Below, piece by piece: positions 36,001 through 44,726 of a stretch of 64,000 nucleotides of DNA. Numbering within the stretch: position 1 is the stretch's first letter; each line of letters starts with the position of its first letter. The position numbers and the translations under genes were made by a program. This DNA comes from Watersipora subatra (Eukaryota; Bryozoa; Gymnolaemata; Cheilostomatida; Watersiporidae). The notes beneath the pieces are model-generated. The model had not been told where the DNA came from. It searched no databases and saw nothing but the letters and a program-made list of their open reading frames with translations. The stretch covers positions 18,090,108 to 18,154,107 of the forward strand of contig NC_088717.1 of the NCBI RefSeq assembly GCF_963576615.1, in the 5' to 3' direction.

Positions 36001-36456
36001 ATAAGTACTCAAGGGTATCCTACAGAAAACAGGAATCTTCATTCACAGGCTTAACATTGTTGCAATCAATTAGCATAGCCCAATCGTCCTCCTAGCAGGT
36101 CTTTTAGTTATTACCTCTTTAACGCTGTTTGAAAACATACACTGTCAGACAACTTTACTATTGCTAGCATGTCTCTGTGTTACAGTAAGCTGATAGCGGG
36201 TGACTGCGGATGCATCGTCTACCTTGAAGATTCTGAAGGAGTGCTTCAACCATTTGGACTGTTTGTTGGAATATTTGATTGTAAACTGAAAGGTCCGCCT
36301 CTGTACCAGGCAATTGTTCTTAATCAAGCATTTCGAGATCTTGAATTGGATTATCCACACAGACTTCGAGACATCCGCCTCTATCACCTCGAGAGCTTTA
36401 CAGAAGGGCGTACAAGAACACGTACACATACAGGTATATTGCTGGTGCATCACTAA
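21065..36456 (+). CDS. TPR-array protein fused to a PA-clan (chymotrypsin-fold) cysteine-peptidase-like domain
   Basis: Five exons join in one frame: 21065-21088, 22028-25166, 34083-34176, 34347-35216 and 36186-36433. If the last donor (gtatat) is not used, the frame stops at 36456, giving about 1465 residues. The start ATG sits in an ideal Kozak context (accaccATGG). Residues 39-940 are tandem TPR repeats resembling kinesin-light-chain/NB-ARC-type TPRs; TPRs bind peptides and proteins. Residues 940-1054 are a Ser/Thr-rich linker. From about 1100 onward the fold looks like a trypsin-like peptidase: VVPAH (His 1203), NDVALL (Asp 1287) and GDCG (Cys 1383) correspond to the catalytic His, Asp and Ser/Cys motifs. 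The serine is replaced by cysteine as in viral 3C-like enzymes. No signal peptide is visible, so it is probably intracellular. A regulator or immune executor role is inference only. Confidence 0.75.
21413..21690 (-). repeat. Antisense partial copy of exon 2 inside intron 1
   Basis: Read on the minus strand, this stretch matches exon 2 at about 24160-24450, the part encoding the divergent TPR repeats. Shared blocks include agtcagcaacatctggctgc, aatactctccga, ggttgtaagtgtttgctat and tagtattctagagca, with small gaps and substitutions. It lies in the intron of the very gene it matches, so the primary transcript contains both strands about 2.5 kb apart and could form a double-stranded RNA hairpin. 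Confidence 0.8.
22028..25166 (+). CDS. Exon 2 of the TPR-peptidase gene: TPR superhelix and Ser/Thr-rich linker
   Basis: The acceptor is tattgtag|GTG and the donor TTTTCAG|gtacgc (phase 1). The exon's 1046 codons contain no stop. They hold fifteen 44-residue repeats (typical unit core SLGDYRQALEYYTKSL), one degenerate repeat and about five divergent TPR repeats (to about residue 940). A Ser/Thr/Gln-rich, low-complexity linker with no predicted fold follows. The 44-residue period is slightly longer than the 42 of kinesin light chain. Near identity of the units at DNA level suggests recent tandem expansion, so copy number may vary between alleles. Confidence 0.85.
22120..24085 (+). repeat. Coding tandem repeat, 132-bp unit, fifteen copies
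   Basis: Units of 132 bases (44 codons) repeat head-to-tail within exon 2. Conserved blocks are agctacagcaacattggctc, ggtgactacagacaggccct and gaagacaccaatcacactga. Units have the same length with no frameshift, showing selection for reading frame or gene conversion. Confidence 0.9.
25167..25803 (+). repeat. 49-bp minisatellite, 13 units, starting exactly at the exon-2 splice donor
   Basis: Thirteen consecutive 49-bp units with no length change. Unit 1 starts at the GT of the exon-2 donor (caggtacgcag), and twelve of the thirteen units start with GT, usually gtacacag. The unit body is aacttgtgtctggtgaaagt followed by ctcttaccacttgtatgtta. Each unit therefore offers a potential alternative donor. 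Translation would run past exon 2 into the array and stop at 25223-25225. Confidence 0.9.
25898..26276 (-). repeat. 3' LTR of Gypsy element 1
   Basis: Begins TGTTGTAGAATG and ends CCTTTACA when read on the minus strand. It matches 32590-32953 with many substitutions and a small length difference. TATATAA near 26050 is the likely LTR promoter box. The GC-rich inner part is made of repeated ggcttggct-type units. Confidence 0.85.
26451..26978 (-). pseudogene. C-terminal polyprotein tail of Gypsy element 1
   Basis: A 175-codon open frame, Glu/Lys/Pro-rich and probably disordered, lies after the integrase and before the polypurine tract. It is likely the C-terminal extension of Pol. The plus-strand frames over the same stretch are shadows. 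Confidence 0.5.
27300..28130 (-). pseudogene. Integrase relic of Gypsy element 1
   Basis: A zinc-binding end (NSCEVCQAVKH) is followed by the catalytic core: LVLTDHF carries the first Asp, the expected second Asp reads Asn (RTNQEGGQFES), and the Glu region reads MERNNQ. TGA codons interrupt the frame near 27625 and 27465. A dead integrase. The frame at 27462-26983 continues the core. Confidence 0.75.
28380..30012 (-). pseudogene. Reverse transcriptase and RNase H relic of Gypsy element 1, split by a SINE
   Basis: RT motifs are visible on the minus strand: FCVNYRRLN and STLDLVSGYWQ at 30012-29785, then the catalytic YLDD near 29645. Coding is cut at 29393 by the SINE and resumes at 28969 with GYYRQYILEF. 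RNase H follows at 28766-28400 (AYYSKSL, RTDNASLRWL). Several stops and frameshifts are present, for example a stop near 28880. Confidence 0.8.
28970..29392 (+). mobile_element. tRNA-derived SINE inside the Gypsy reverse transcriptase
   Basis: The tRNA-like head has box A (TGGCTTAGTGGT, about 28983) and box B (GGTAGTTTGAGCC, about 29021). The body contains acgtgggcacgttaaag, seen in the central domain of many invertebrate SINEs. An 11-bp duplication with one mismatch (TAGTAGCCGGC at 28959-28969 and TAGTAGCAGGC at 29393-29403) flanks it. Removing it and one duplication copy rejoins the RT frame. Confidence 0.8.
30567..31057 (-). pseudogene. Retropepsin relic of Gypsy element 1
   Basis: The frame 31057-30785 carries the aspartic-protease motif FLLDTGCTMN. 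The overlapping frame 30806-30567 carries the second retropepsin signature as AILGMAFF. The two halves are in different frames, so a frameshift lies between them near 30800. The enzyme would have processed Gag-Pol. Confidence 0.75.
31486..32145 (-). pseudogene. Gag relic of Gypsy element 1
   Basis: Minus-strand fragments in three frames (32145-31954, 31916-31692, 31785-31486). The last contains a helical capsid-like segment (RNNMAMETFCSLLGDPALQR, then HLLAVHTPTLADAVQ) typical of Gypsy capsids. I do not see a CCHC zinc knuckle. Frameshifts make it non-functional. Confidence 0.6.
32590..32953 (-). repeat. 5' LTR of Gypsy element 1
   Basis: Partner of the left LTR. Begins TGTTGTGGAATG on the minus strand and ends CCTTTACA next to the primer-binding-site-like sequence. 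Contains the same TATATAA-type box. Confidence 0.85.
32954..34082 (+). other. Remainder of intron 2
   Basis: Intronic sequence between the Gypsy element and exon 3. The 114-codon open frame at 33306-33650 has no recognisable motif and is AT-driven. Pyrimidine-rich sequence (ctattctttatgcag) precedes exon 3. Confidence 0.45.
34083..34176 (+). CDS. Exon 3 of the TPR-peptidase gene
   Basis: 94 nt between ctttatgcag and ATCCAG|gtatga. It starts in phase 1, completing an Asp codon, and ends in phase 2. Encodes a Pro/Glu-rich linker entering the peptidase region (about residues 1055-1085). Confidence 0.75.
34347..35216 (+). CDS. Exon 4 of the TPR-peptidase gene: His and Asp of the PA-type fold
   Basis: 870 nt between cttgttacag and CGCCTCC|gtatgt, phase 2 to phase 2. 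The first 100 residues are helical and family-specific. CTYAVVPAHM gives a candidate catalytic His (codon 34696-34698) at the end of a beta-strand-like stretch, as in AAHC of trypsins. HMYMNDVALLLI gives the candidate Asp (34948-34950), matching NDIALL of chymotrypsin-like enzymes. The 84-residue spacing is longer than usual, implying an insert rich in Cys and His. The exon ends just before the nucleophile motif in exon 5. Confidence 0.75.
36186..36456 (+). CDS. Exon 5 of the TPR-peptidase gene: nucleophile motif
   Basis: Starts after ctgtgttacag in phase 2. KLIAGDCGCIVYLED holds the GDCG nucleophile motif (Cys codon 36205-36207), followed by PFGLFVGIF, as expected for the strand pair after the nucleophile in PA-clan peptidases. 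A donor (CACATACAG|gtatat, exon end 36433, phase 1) may lead to further exons that I cannot identify; read through, the frame stops at 36454-36456. Confidence 0.7.
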
Positions 36457-36481
36457 CGTGTTGCTAATGAAAATGATATAA

Positions 36482-36483
<2 letters not shown>

Positions 36484-36562
<79 letters not shown>
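36484..36562. repeat. (TA)n microsatellite
   Basis: About 39 uninterrupted TA dinucleotides just after exon 5. Likely length-variable and able to form cruciforms. Confidence 0.95.
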
Positions 36563-36563
<1 letters not shown>

Positions 36564-37855
36564 ACTACAGACAAGTAGCGCTGACCTTCTACTCGCATGT
36601 CGGTCACTAGTGTACCACAACTAAAAAAACACTGTGAATTTTTTCAAAAGTTCAGGTAAAAGTGTGGATTGTCTGACGCTTGTTTGTTTGTTTAACACTC
36701 CTGCTTAGATAAAATTTTAAAAGTCTTGTCAAATTTTGTGTAGTGAACTGTCTCATGCTATATCCTTTTATGTATTGAGTTTGTCATGGTTTGTGTGTGC
36801 GTATCAGCACGCCTGATTGCCGAAAGAATCGTAGCTGAGAATGCTTGAAGTTCGTGTTTGAACAAAATTACCATTCTAGTTTTTCACGAATAGTTTGAAT
36901 TTTGTAAAGCTTTTTTGCAAGTGGTTTACAGTATTCACTTGTTTCTTTTGTTAATATGTTGTTGAGCTCAAAATGAAGTCCCTAGGACAGCAGAGCGATG
37001 CATGCGTATGTGGGCAGAGTTTAAACCGTTAGTGTAGAATTATATGCGATACAGTTAATAGATCAATCATTGTTAAGCTGTTATATCAGTTTGAAGAGAT
37101 CAATGAAATTGCTGGCAGCAAGCTAGCAGACAAAATCATACCAGCGGCAGCCATTTCTCCTGATAGATTGTGTTTGCAGGGTTAATAGATATTCTCTATT
37201 TTATTTATAGCAAATGGAAACTGTGAACAACCGCTCACTATGTTTGTTCACTGATAGATTGTGAGCCGGTTGCCTTTTCTCATAATTCTTTTTTATTCTA
37301 TGAATAAAGTGCAACCTCAGGATACGGTTTTGATTCGGTCCAGATTTGGCATCGTATGGTGAAAAAATTGTATGGAGAGGTGTGCAAACCATAGTAATTA
37401 TATAATGCAAACATCCTCTGGTAAAAATCGTCAAATTTTTATAAGTGCTGTACATATTACAAATTAGTAACAAAATAGCATGTTAACCTTAGTAACTATA
37501 GTTACCTACACTGACTTTAATGCATTTAGTGTATTTTGTGGCTATGATCTACAATAAAATGTAAAATTATAATGTACCATAGGGAGCTCTTACTTTCAAG
37601 ACAGACGTACGTATAACATAAACTTTGAATGAATCTAGCTTACTCAACACACACACTTAAAGCTATGTTTTAGTATGTATTTTTAACTATTTTACTGATT
37701 TTCAATTTTTCATCACTAAAGTTTTTTTTACTTATCGGTTTCTGTCTTCGCTTTCACTATAACTTTTAGCAGACCTGTTTAAAACCTTATGTAACACATA
37801 ATTTCAGCAAGAAAGCCCGAACGATGCTGAATTTCATAATGAAGTGGATTTTTTG

Positions 37856-38986
37856 TAGAGCTGCACAATGATCGCGTTAATTAAACGATTAACGCGGCCA
37901 ATACAAATAAACGATTAACTGAGTTGAGCCAATTAATCTTCAATTAAAATACAACCGGAGGTGATGATCTTGATGTGGTTCATTTCCTTTGTACTGTTTA
38001 GTACCATACATTAGTAATACTAACATAGCAGGTTACTACCATTTAATTTACTAACAAATAAATATTATGACAAGCAACACTTTCTTACCAATAAATTACA
38101 ACCACAATTATTTTGCACTCAACTATGAATACACAGTGAGTCGCTAACAATAAACTTGTTTATACAACGCACAAGCGCCATGCCGATCTAGCCCTAAGCG
38201 GCCATGTTATTAGTTGTTTGAACATGTTTCTAAGTAATAGCAACAAAAGTGATTTCAGTATCTCGTATTTCGTATCTTACAGTTTATTTTTGTTTATTTT
38301 TAAAAACTTTCTCAAGTAAATTACACATGTATTTTCATTTTTCAAATAAGTCACAATCATATTTCAGCTTCAGAATATTAGTAATATAAGATTGACACTT
38401 TATTGGAACATGAAAGCAGAAAAATGTCTTCCACCCTAGGTACCGAATTTCTGTAAGTTTTTGGAAGCGTAAACAAGAAAGCGAAGTGCAGTATATGCCA
38501 GAAATAATTTGCTTACCACCACAGCACATCATCATTAAGATATATTTTAACTAATTCTCGTCTTACCGCGCAGAAATCATCACCAGCTGTCACAGACCAT
38601 TAATAATACTACTGACTACCGGCACTACTGTCCCCTGTGAGTGGCTATTCTCTAAAGCTGGCAATATTGTATGTAGGAAGAGTGCATCTCTTTATTCAGA
38701 TAATGTGAATAAACTGTGCTGCCTCAACTTTTGGCTGACTTAATTATAGACTTTCATAGACAGTTTTCATACTCAAAATAATTATTACATTGTAACTTAT
38801 GTACATTGTACATAACATGTACTACTGCTAACAATTGTCTAAAATATAATTAATCTATATATAGCTGTATTATTGGTTTTTGAATATGCAGGTTTTTGCT
38901 AGATTAATTCTAAGATTAATCAAAGATTAACTGGTTCAGACCAGTTATTAATCGCAATCAATTTTTATAATCATTGTGCAGCTCTA
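37856..38986. mobile_element. hAT-family transposon remnant with 8-bp target duplication
   Basis: Inverted ends TAGAGCTGCACAATGATCGC and, read inward from the right, TAGAGCTGCACAATGATTAT. ATTTTTTG directly repeats at 37848-37855 and 38987-38994. Subterminal sequence holds many TTAATTAAACG/GATTAACTG-type motifs. Contains a relic of the transposase dimerisation domain, so it derives from an autonomous hAT. Confidence 0.85.
38591..38743 (+). pseudogene. hAT transposase C-terminal dimerisation domain relic
   Basis: About 50 codons open to a TAA. CEWLFSKAGNIV corresponds to the conserved SERLFSxAG motif, and DNVNKLCCLNFWL to the NVxxLxFLxxNL motif of hAT/ZBED transposases. The catalytic core is not recognisable upstream, so this is a fragment. 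Confidence 0.75.
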
Positions 38987-40209
38987 ATTTTTTGTAAGCA
39001 GGTACATTGAAGTTGTCTGACCACTGGCCTTCTGTTTTAAGGGATCGCAACTCCAACTTTGCTACTGGTTTTAAAGGGAAAATATTACCGTTTTACACAC
39101 GAGAATTCCTGAACTGAGAGAAATCGGTTATCGTGTCTTTTTCACGCATTATGAAAATGTTTTCGGTGAACAGAATTTTGGTGTCTTGGTTATTTTGATG
39201 TATGTAATAAGCACATCGAGCGCCAAATTTGAACTCGGGCAAAAATTTTGTTGAATTTGTATGGTGAAATAAGATTGGGATGGTGAGGCGAAAAATCATC
39301 ATGTTCCACTTTGTAAGGCGGGAAAATCGAATATCAAGATAACTGTATAATGAGGGTGCACTGCACTTTCCCATTTTTATTTGCTGGTATTTCCCACAAA
39401 GATGGTAAGTCGGTAATTTCCTTGTCTGTAATCTGTTAATCACCTGAAAAATCAGTTGTTCTACCTTTTCTTTGCAGAGAGTTCTAGCACACATCCAATG
39501 ACATCCATATCTTCTTGAGAACATACCAAATTCACTATTTCCAGAAACCCGTGGCACATCAATTGGTTGGTCTTTGTGGATTCCATTATTCTCAACAAGC
39601 TACCGGCAAAGTTACTGGTTATGTCAAAAACACTGATGCTTAGTTGCATAGAACATACATATTTTGTTTTGGTTGCATATCTTTTCTTGGGTACATATCT
39701 CTGTTTTTTGTGCGGTGAATGTAGAAACTATCACAGAATTGCCTGATTGCTGAAAATTTGTTGATCGATGATGTTACATCAACTATGAAAGTGTGCATAT
39801 TTGCCAGTGTTAAAAAGTTGATTAGTTAAGCATAGGTCTTAGGATTCCAAATCAAAGATGCTGATAGTGTAACCTTTGGTATGAATCAAATTTAGAAATA
39901 TCATGATATTTAACTAAAATAATATAGTTAGATTATAATTTAGTGTCTCTTTTTGTAATAGGCAAAATTTAGATTCCATTAAATGATTGGTTTTAGCACC
40001 GTTTTAACAATTTTGGTAAACATTGTGTATTGCTTCTAGTATTGCAGCAAATAGATTTTTCTTAAATTAGTTTTAAACAGCACGATGAACAATTAAGGAT
40101 TTTTGCAAATTATTGGCTTACCTCAATGCTGTATGCCCTACTGCTTTATAATGGACAAGTTTCTATCGTTAAACTTAATAATAATATAATCAGTTGAAAA
40201 ATATATAAA

Positions 40210-40799
40210 TGGCAGGACTGAGTTATGCAACAGTGTAAGTAACTAGTAGCAGTACTGAGTTAAGGAATAGTGTTAGTAACTAGTAGCAGCACTGAGTTAA
40301 GGAATAGTGTAAGTAACTAGCAGCAGTACTGAGTTAAGGAATAGTGTAAGTAACTAGCAGCAGTACTGAGTTAAGCAATAGTGTAAGCAACCAGTAGCGG
40401 TACTGAGTTAAGGAATAGTGTAAATAACTAGTAACAATAGTGAGTTAAGGAATAGTGTAAGTGACTAGTAGCAGTACTTTGTTAAGGAATAGTGTTAGTA
40501 ACTAGTAGCAGTACTGAGTTAAGAAATAGTGTAAGTAACTAGCAGCAGTACTGAGTTAAGTAATAGTGTAAGTAACTAGTAGCAGCACTGAGTTAAGGAA
40601 TAGTGTACGTAACTAGTAACAATACTGAGTTAAGCAATAGTGTAAGTAACTAGTAACATTAGTAGGTTAAGGAATAGTGTAAGTAACTAGTAGCGGTACT
40701 GAGTTATGGAATAGTGTAAGTAACTAGTAGCAGTAGTGAGTTAAGGAATAGTGTAAGTAACTAGTAGCAGTATTGAGTTAAGGAATACTGTAAGTAACT
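40210..40799 (+). repeat. 37-bp satellite array, left block
   Basis: About sixteen tandem copies of a 37-bp unit: agtaactagtagcagtactg followed by agttaaggaatagtgta. Interrupted at 40800 by the foldback element and continued at 47306. Confidence 0.9.
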
Positions 40800-41037
40800 G
40801 AAGACCTCAAAGAAAGAACGATCAATGTCACATTTTTTCAAAATTCTAGATTTATGTTCTCTTAATAGTTCTGGCCACAAATTTTAGTCTCTGTGACAAA
40901 GTTTCAGCAAAATTGATCAAGGTCCAGAGATATTCCTGCTTAACATAAACTAGCTCGTTGCAAAAACGATCAATGTCCAACGGCTACCCAGCAACAACAA
41001 TCATTTTTCAGTCATGTGATTACTTTCAGCTAATGGT

Positions 41038-41258
41038 TATGAAGCTATATGATCTTACTTGATTATGCGTCTGTCAGTTGCTCCTCCTCCGTGAACCGCG
41101 CCCAGAATAATCCCGCTCTCGTCGTAGCCTCCGGTCTTCCCTTTTTTCCAGCCAATCTCCCTCCACTGGAAACATCCCCTTTCTTCTTTTGTCCTTGATC
41201 TCCTCCGCCCGTGATGTCGTAAATACAGATCGTAATTCCTGTTCGATATTACCTTACA
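41038..41258 (-). repeat. 3' LTR of Gypsy element 2
   Basis: Minus-strand LTR running from TGTAAGGTAATA to GCTTCATA. Near copy of the right LTR, same length. Confidence 0.9.
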
Positions 41259-41408
41259 CTATCCCCTCAAGATTTATGCAAATCTTTAAAGACGTCGCCG
41301 CATCATGGGGGGAAAACAAAACTCGAAATTAGTAGAATAACAATGTTAGCCACATGAAAGTCAGTGAGTATAGAGACAGACAATATTTACAAAACAAAGA
41401 ATAACCCA

Positions 41409-42237
41409 TTACAGGTTGAGTTTATCTGGAGGTTTCACAACTCTCCCGGCCCATGTCTGATGGGTCGGTACACTCTGACGATGAGTATTAGAGGGGATGA
41501 GTGCTGGCTGAGACTGAAGACTGAGACCGGTTGATCCCTTACTCTCTTTGCGCTTTCTAGTGGGAGTCGCAGTCGGTGCTTCGGAGAACAACCGCTTTTC
41601 GAGGGAGGCGACCGCCTCCCTCAGAGAAGGGTCACAGAAGAGTCTGTAACTGCAGAGGTGCGGAAGCAGGTGCATTTGGCACAGGCGACTGCCGAGAGCC
41701 GGTATCTGTCGAGTTCTCTCTCCTAGGTAACATGGTTACCTGACTGGTGCTCGCTTCACTTCTAGTGTTCAGTGTAGGATGAGCGCTGTCTTCTCTTGAT
41801 ATACATCTCTCATCAGATGGGGACGACTCAATGGGTTTATTAACTTGCACTAGTTTTCTGTTCCTGCGCAGCATGGCTCCATTGTCAGTCTTCAAAGCAA
41901 CTTCTCTGCCAGAGGACGCCATCACAACAGCTCTCAACGGTTTGGCTGAGGGGTCGTTGAGAACCACCTGAGTTCCAACAGGCATTTGATCCCGTTCAAC
42001 CGCCCTGTGCCGTTGATTGAAAGTATGAGCCTGCCTACCTCTGTAGTCAGCTTCATAAGCGCAAAACTTCTTTACATCTACTGGACTGTTGACGAGATAT
42101 CCCATTGAATTCAACCCTCTTCCCATGAGCAGCTGGGCAGGGGTATAGCCATTCTGCAAAGGACTGTCATTATAGCACATAATAGCAGATTCAATCTCAA
42201 CGTTTTTTGCCACAAGCTTCTTGAATGTTTGCACCAC
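41409..42237 (-). CDS. Integrase C-terminus and tail of Gypsy element 2 Pol
   Basis: Continues the pol frame after the TAA: ERVVQTFKK, then NDSPLQNGYTPAQLLMGR, typical of the end of Gypsy integrases, then a basic tail region. It stops at 41632. A second frame, 41675-41409, continues with a coding-like tail ending KPPDKLNL, implying a frameshift near 41650. Confidence 0.7.
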
Positions 42238-42258
42238 TCTCTCTGCATGACCATTTGC

Positions 42259-44660
42259 TTAGGGGTTTCTAGGGGAACTGGTTCGATGAATAATGTCCCA
42301 TTTCTTCATTAGTTGAGCGAAGTTTTCAGAAATGAACTGTGGACCGTTGTCTGTTACAATAATGTGAGGTACCCCTAATGTACATATGACCTTGTTGACA
42401 GTTCTGCACATCTCTGCAGCAGTGGCTCGGGGAAACTTTTCAGCAATTATGAACCGGCTATAATAGTCACTAATAACCAAATACTCATCACCTCTCTCAT
42501 CAACGGTGCAGAAATCCATTGCAAGCTGCCACCAGGGTCTCTCTGGGAGAGGAGTAGGGATCAATGGCTCAGTGGGTACTTTCCAAAAGCGAATGCATGT
42601 GTTGCAGTGCTTAACCATTTCTCTGATGTCCTGAGACATCCCTGGCCACCAAATCGCACTCTGGGCTTTTCTGAGGCAGCGGATCTCCCCCAGATGCCCC
42701 CTATGAATGTCCTGCAGGACCCTCTCTCGTTCACTCAAGGGAATATACAATCTGTTGTAATAAAACAGCAATCCTCCCACAACAGTCAACTCCTCTTTGA
42801 ACGAATTGTACTTCTTCAGATATTGAGGCGGATCACGGTAGTTTGGCCAACCCTCTTGAATATACCTCATTAATTGATTAGCTGTGGGGTCTGTTGAGAG
42901 GGCAATTTCGAGTAGGTCTTTTCTGGCTCGAGATATCGGGAGCTCTTCCATCATTTCCTGAATGAGTAAAGGCTCCGGTTCTGACACTTTTTCTGTTCCT
43001 GCTGGAGCTCTGCTCAAAGCATCGGCAACTATCAACTTCTCTCCAGGGATGTATGTGACATCATACGAAAACCGCATCATGCGCAAGCGAAATCTCTGAA
43101 CACGAATAGGGAGTTTGAACAGTTCTTTCTCTGCCATAATCGATACCAGAGGTTTGTGGTTCGTTTCAATTTTGAAGTCGCGGCCAGCTAGATAGTAGTA
43201 TAACTTCTCTGCTGCCCAACACATGGCCAGAGCCTCCTTTTCTATCTGGGCATACTGCTTTTCTGTGTCCGTAAAGGCCCGCGACGCCAATGCTATAGGC
43301 TTGAAGCCATCAACAGTTTTCTGGAAAATCGCCGCTCCTAAACCATAGGAGGAAGCGTCAGTGGAAAGCCAAGTCTCGGCTTCCATATCAAATGAGACTA
43401 GCACTGGGAAAGAGGAGATCTTTTGCTTCAGCACCTCAAACTCTTCGGTCATTTCAGCTGTCCAATACCAATCGTTATCTTTCAGCTTGAGGAGAGATCT
43501 CATCTTGATGGTGTCATCTGCTAGGGTAGACATAAACTTACCAAGATAATTGACTATACCAAGGAATCTCTTTAAGCCTTTCCTGTTTTTAGAGATAGGG
43601 AAATCTTGTATGGCTGATACTTTTCCTGGATTTGCATGTATCCCTGATTCGTCTATTACATGACCCAAAAAGGTGATACGAGTCCGAGAGAACTCACACT
43701 TTTCTTCATTTAGAGTAATGCCTGCAGAAGCCAGACGTGATAAAACTTTTTTCACTTTACTGACGTGTTCATCTTCAGTTTCTGAATGAATTAAAATGTC
43801 ATCCATTTGACATAACACACCTTCAATGCCCTCCAGAGCCTTCTGCATCTCCCTTTGAAATATTTCGGGAGCCAATGAAATGCCAAATGGTAAACGTTTG
43901 CAGAAAAACCTACCAAACGGTGTGATAAAAGTAGTCAGTTTCTGCGAACTTTCATCCAACCAAAGCTGCCAATACCCGCTGTTTGCATCTAATTTCGAGA
44001 ACACTCGTGACTTACCCACACTGGCTATTGTCTCATCAGTGGCTGGAAGTGGTCGGTAAGCCCTTTTTACTGCTTTATTCAGGCGGGTAAAATCTATGCA
44101 TACTCTGATCTTCCCATCTTTCTTGGGCACAACTATACAAGGAGCGCACCAATCTGTGGGCTCCTCCATCCTCTGGATAACTCCAATTCTCTCCATCCGG
44201 TGGAGCTCTTTTTGTAAAGGCCGGCGCCGAGCGGCAGCTATTCTTCTGGGAGTAGATTGAGCAAAAGGAGTTCTTTCATCTTTCAGCTGAATATGAACTC
44301 TGGATCTCATGGTACCTAAGCCTGAGAACAATGACGGAAACACCTCTTTCCAACCTGTTGATGAACCTTCTGCAATTTCAGACACTTTGAGAATGCCCAG
44401 CTGTTTAAGGGCCAGTTTGCCTAACAGAGGACTATCAAGCCCTTCAACAACGTAAACCCTCTCTTTGTGGCGTCTTCCTTTATGAGATAGTTCAATGATA
44501 GCCACTCCAGGTACTGTAAGCTTAGTGTTTCCCGCGCCGAACAATTCTCGAGTAGTAGGTGTCAGTTTCAACCCAAGAGCATCGCAGACATTGGAATAGC
44601 CGAAACTGCAGCACCCGAGTCTACTTTAAATTTCAAATTTTTTGAGTTCATCTGTAACTC
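42259..44660 (-). CDS. Pol of Gypsy element 2: protease, reverse transcriptase, RNase H, integrase
   Basis: The protease motif VDSGAAVSAIP (Asp at 44621-44619) sits in a frame shifted by one base from the main 770-codon frame, which starts near 44571. In order follow: RT (VCIDFTRLNKAVK; KLDANSGYWQ; catalytic CQMDDILIHS with Gln for the usual Tyr; FLGHVIDE), RNase H (LSTDASSYGLGA; QIEKEALAMCWA), integrase zinc region (HRGHLGEIRCLRK, CNTCIR) and core (AMDFC, TDNGPQF). A TAA near 42258 follows SSPRNP and precedes ANGHAER, which holds the catalytic Glu, so the integrase is cut just before its last acidic residue. Otherwise intact; a recent or recently dead element. Confidence 0.85.
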
Positions 44661-44726
44661 TACATACCAGGCATTTTCTGTTTCTGAGATGGTGTCAATG
44701 GTGTCAATGTAGTTTATGCGGCTTAA

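Larger units (their letters stand above)
37310..39362. mobile_element. Possible Tc1/pogo-type element interrupted by a hAT element
   Basis: AGTGCAACCTCAGGATACGG at 37310 resembles, in inverted orientation, the sequence ending at 39362 (GTGCACTG end; inward AGTGCACCCTCATTATACAG). Such ends recall pogo/Tigger elements. Similarity decays after about 30 bases and no TA duplication is clear, so this is tentative. The 154-codon minus frame at 39557-39093 is not convincing as a gene. Confidence 0.25.

Noticed and set aside
39093-39557. 154-codon minus-strand frame
   Set aside because: Overlaps a likely terminal repeat of a DNA element and has no recognisable domain.
40210-40799. Regular repeats that could suggest a CRISPR array
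   Set aside because: Units are contiguous with no unique spacers, in a clearly eukaryotic, intron-containing genome; it is a satellite.
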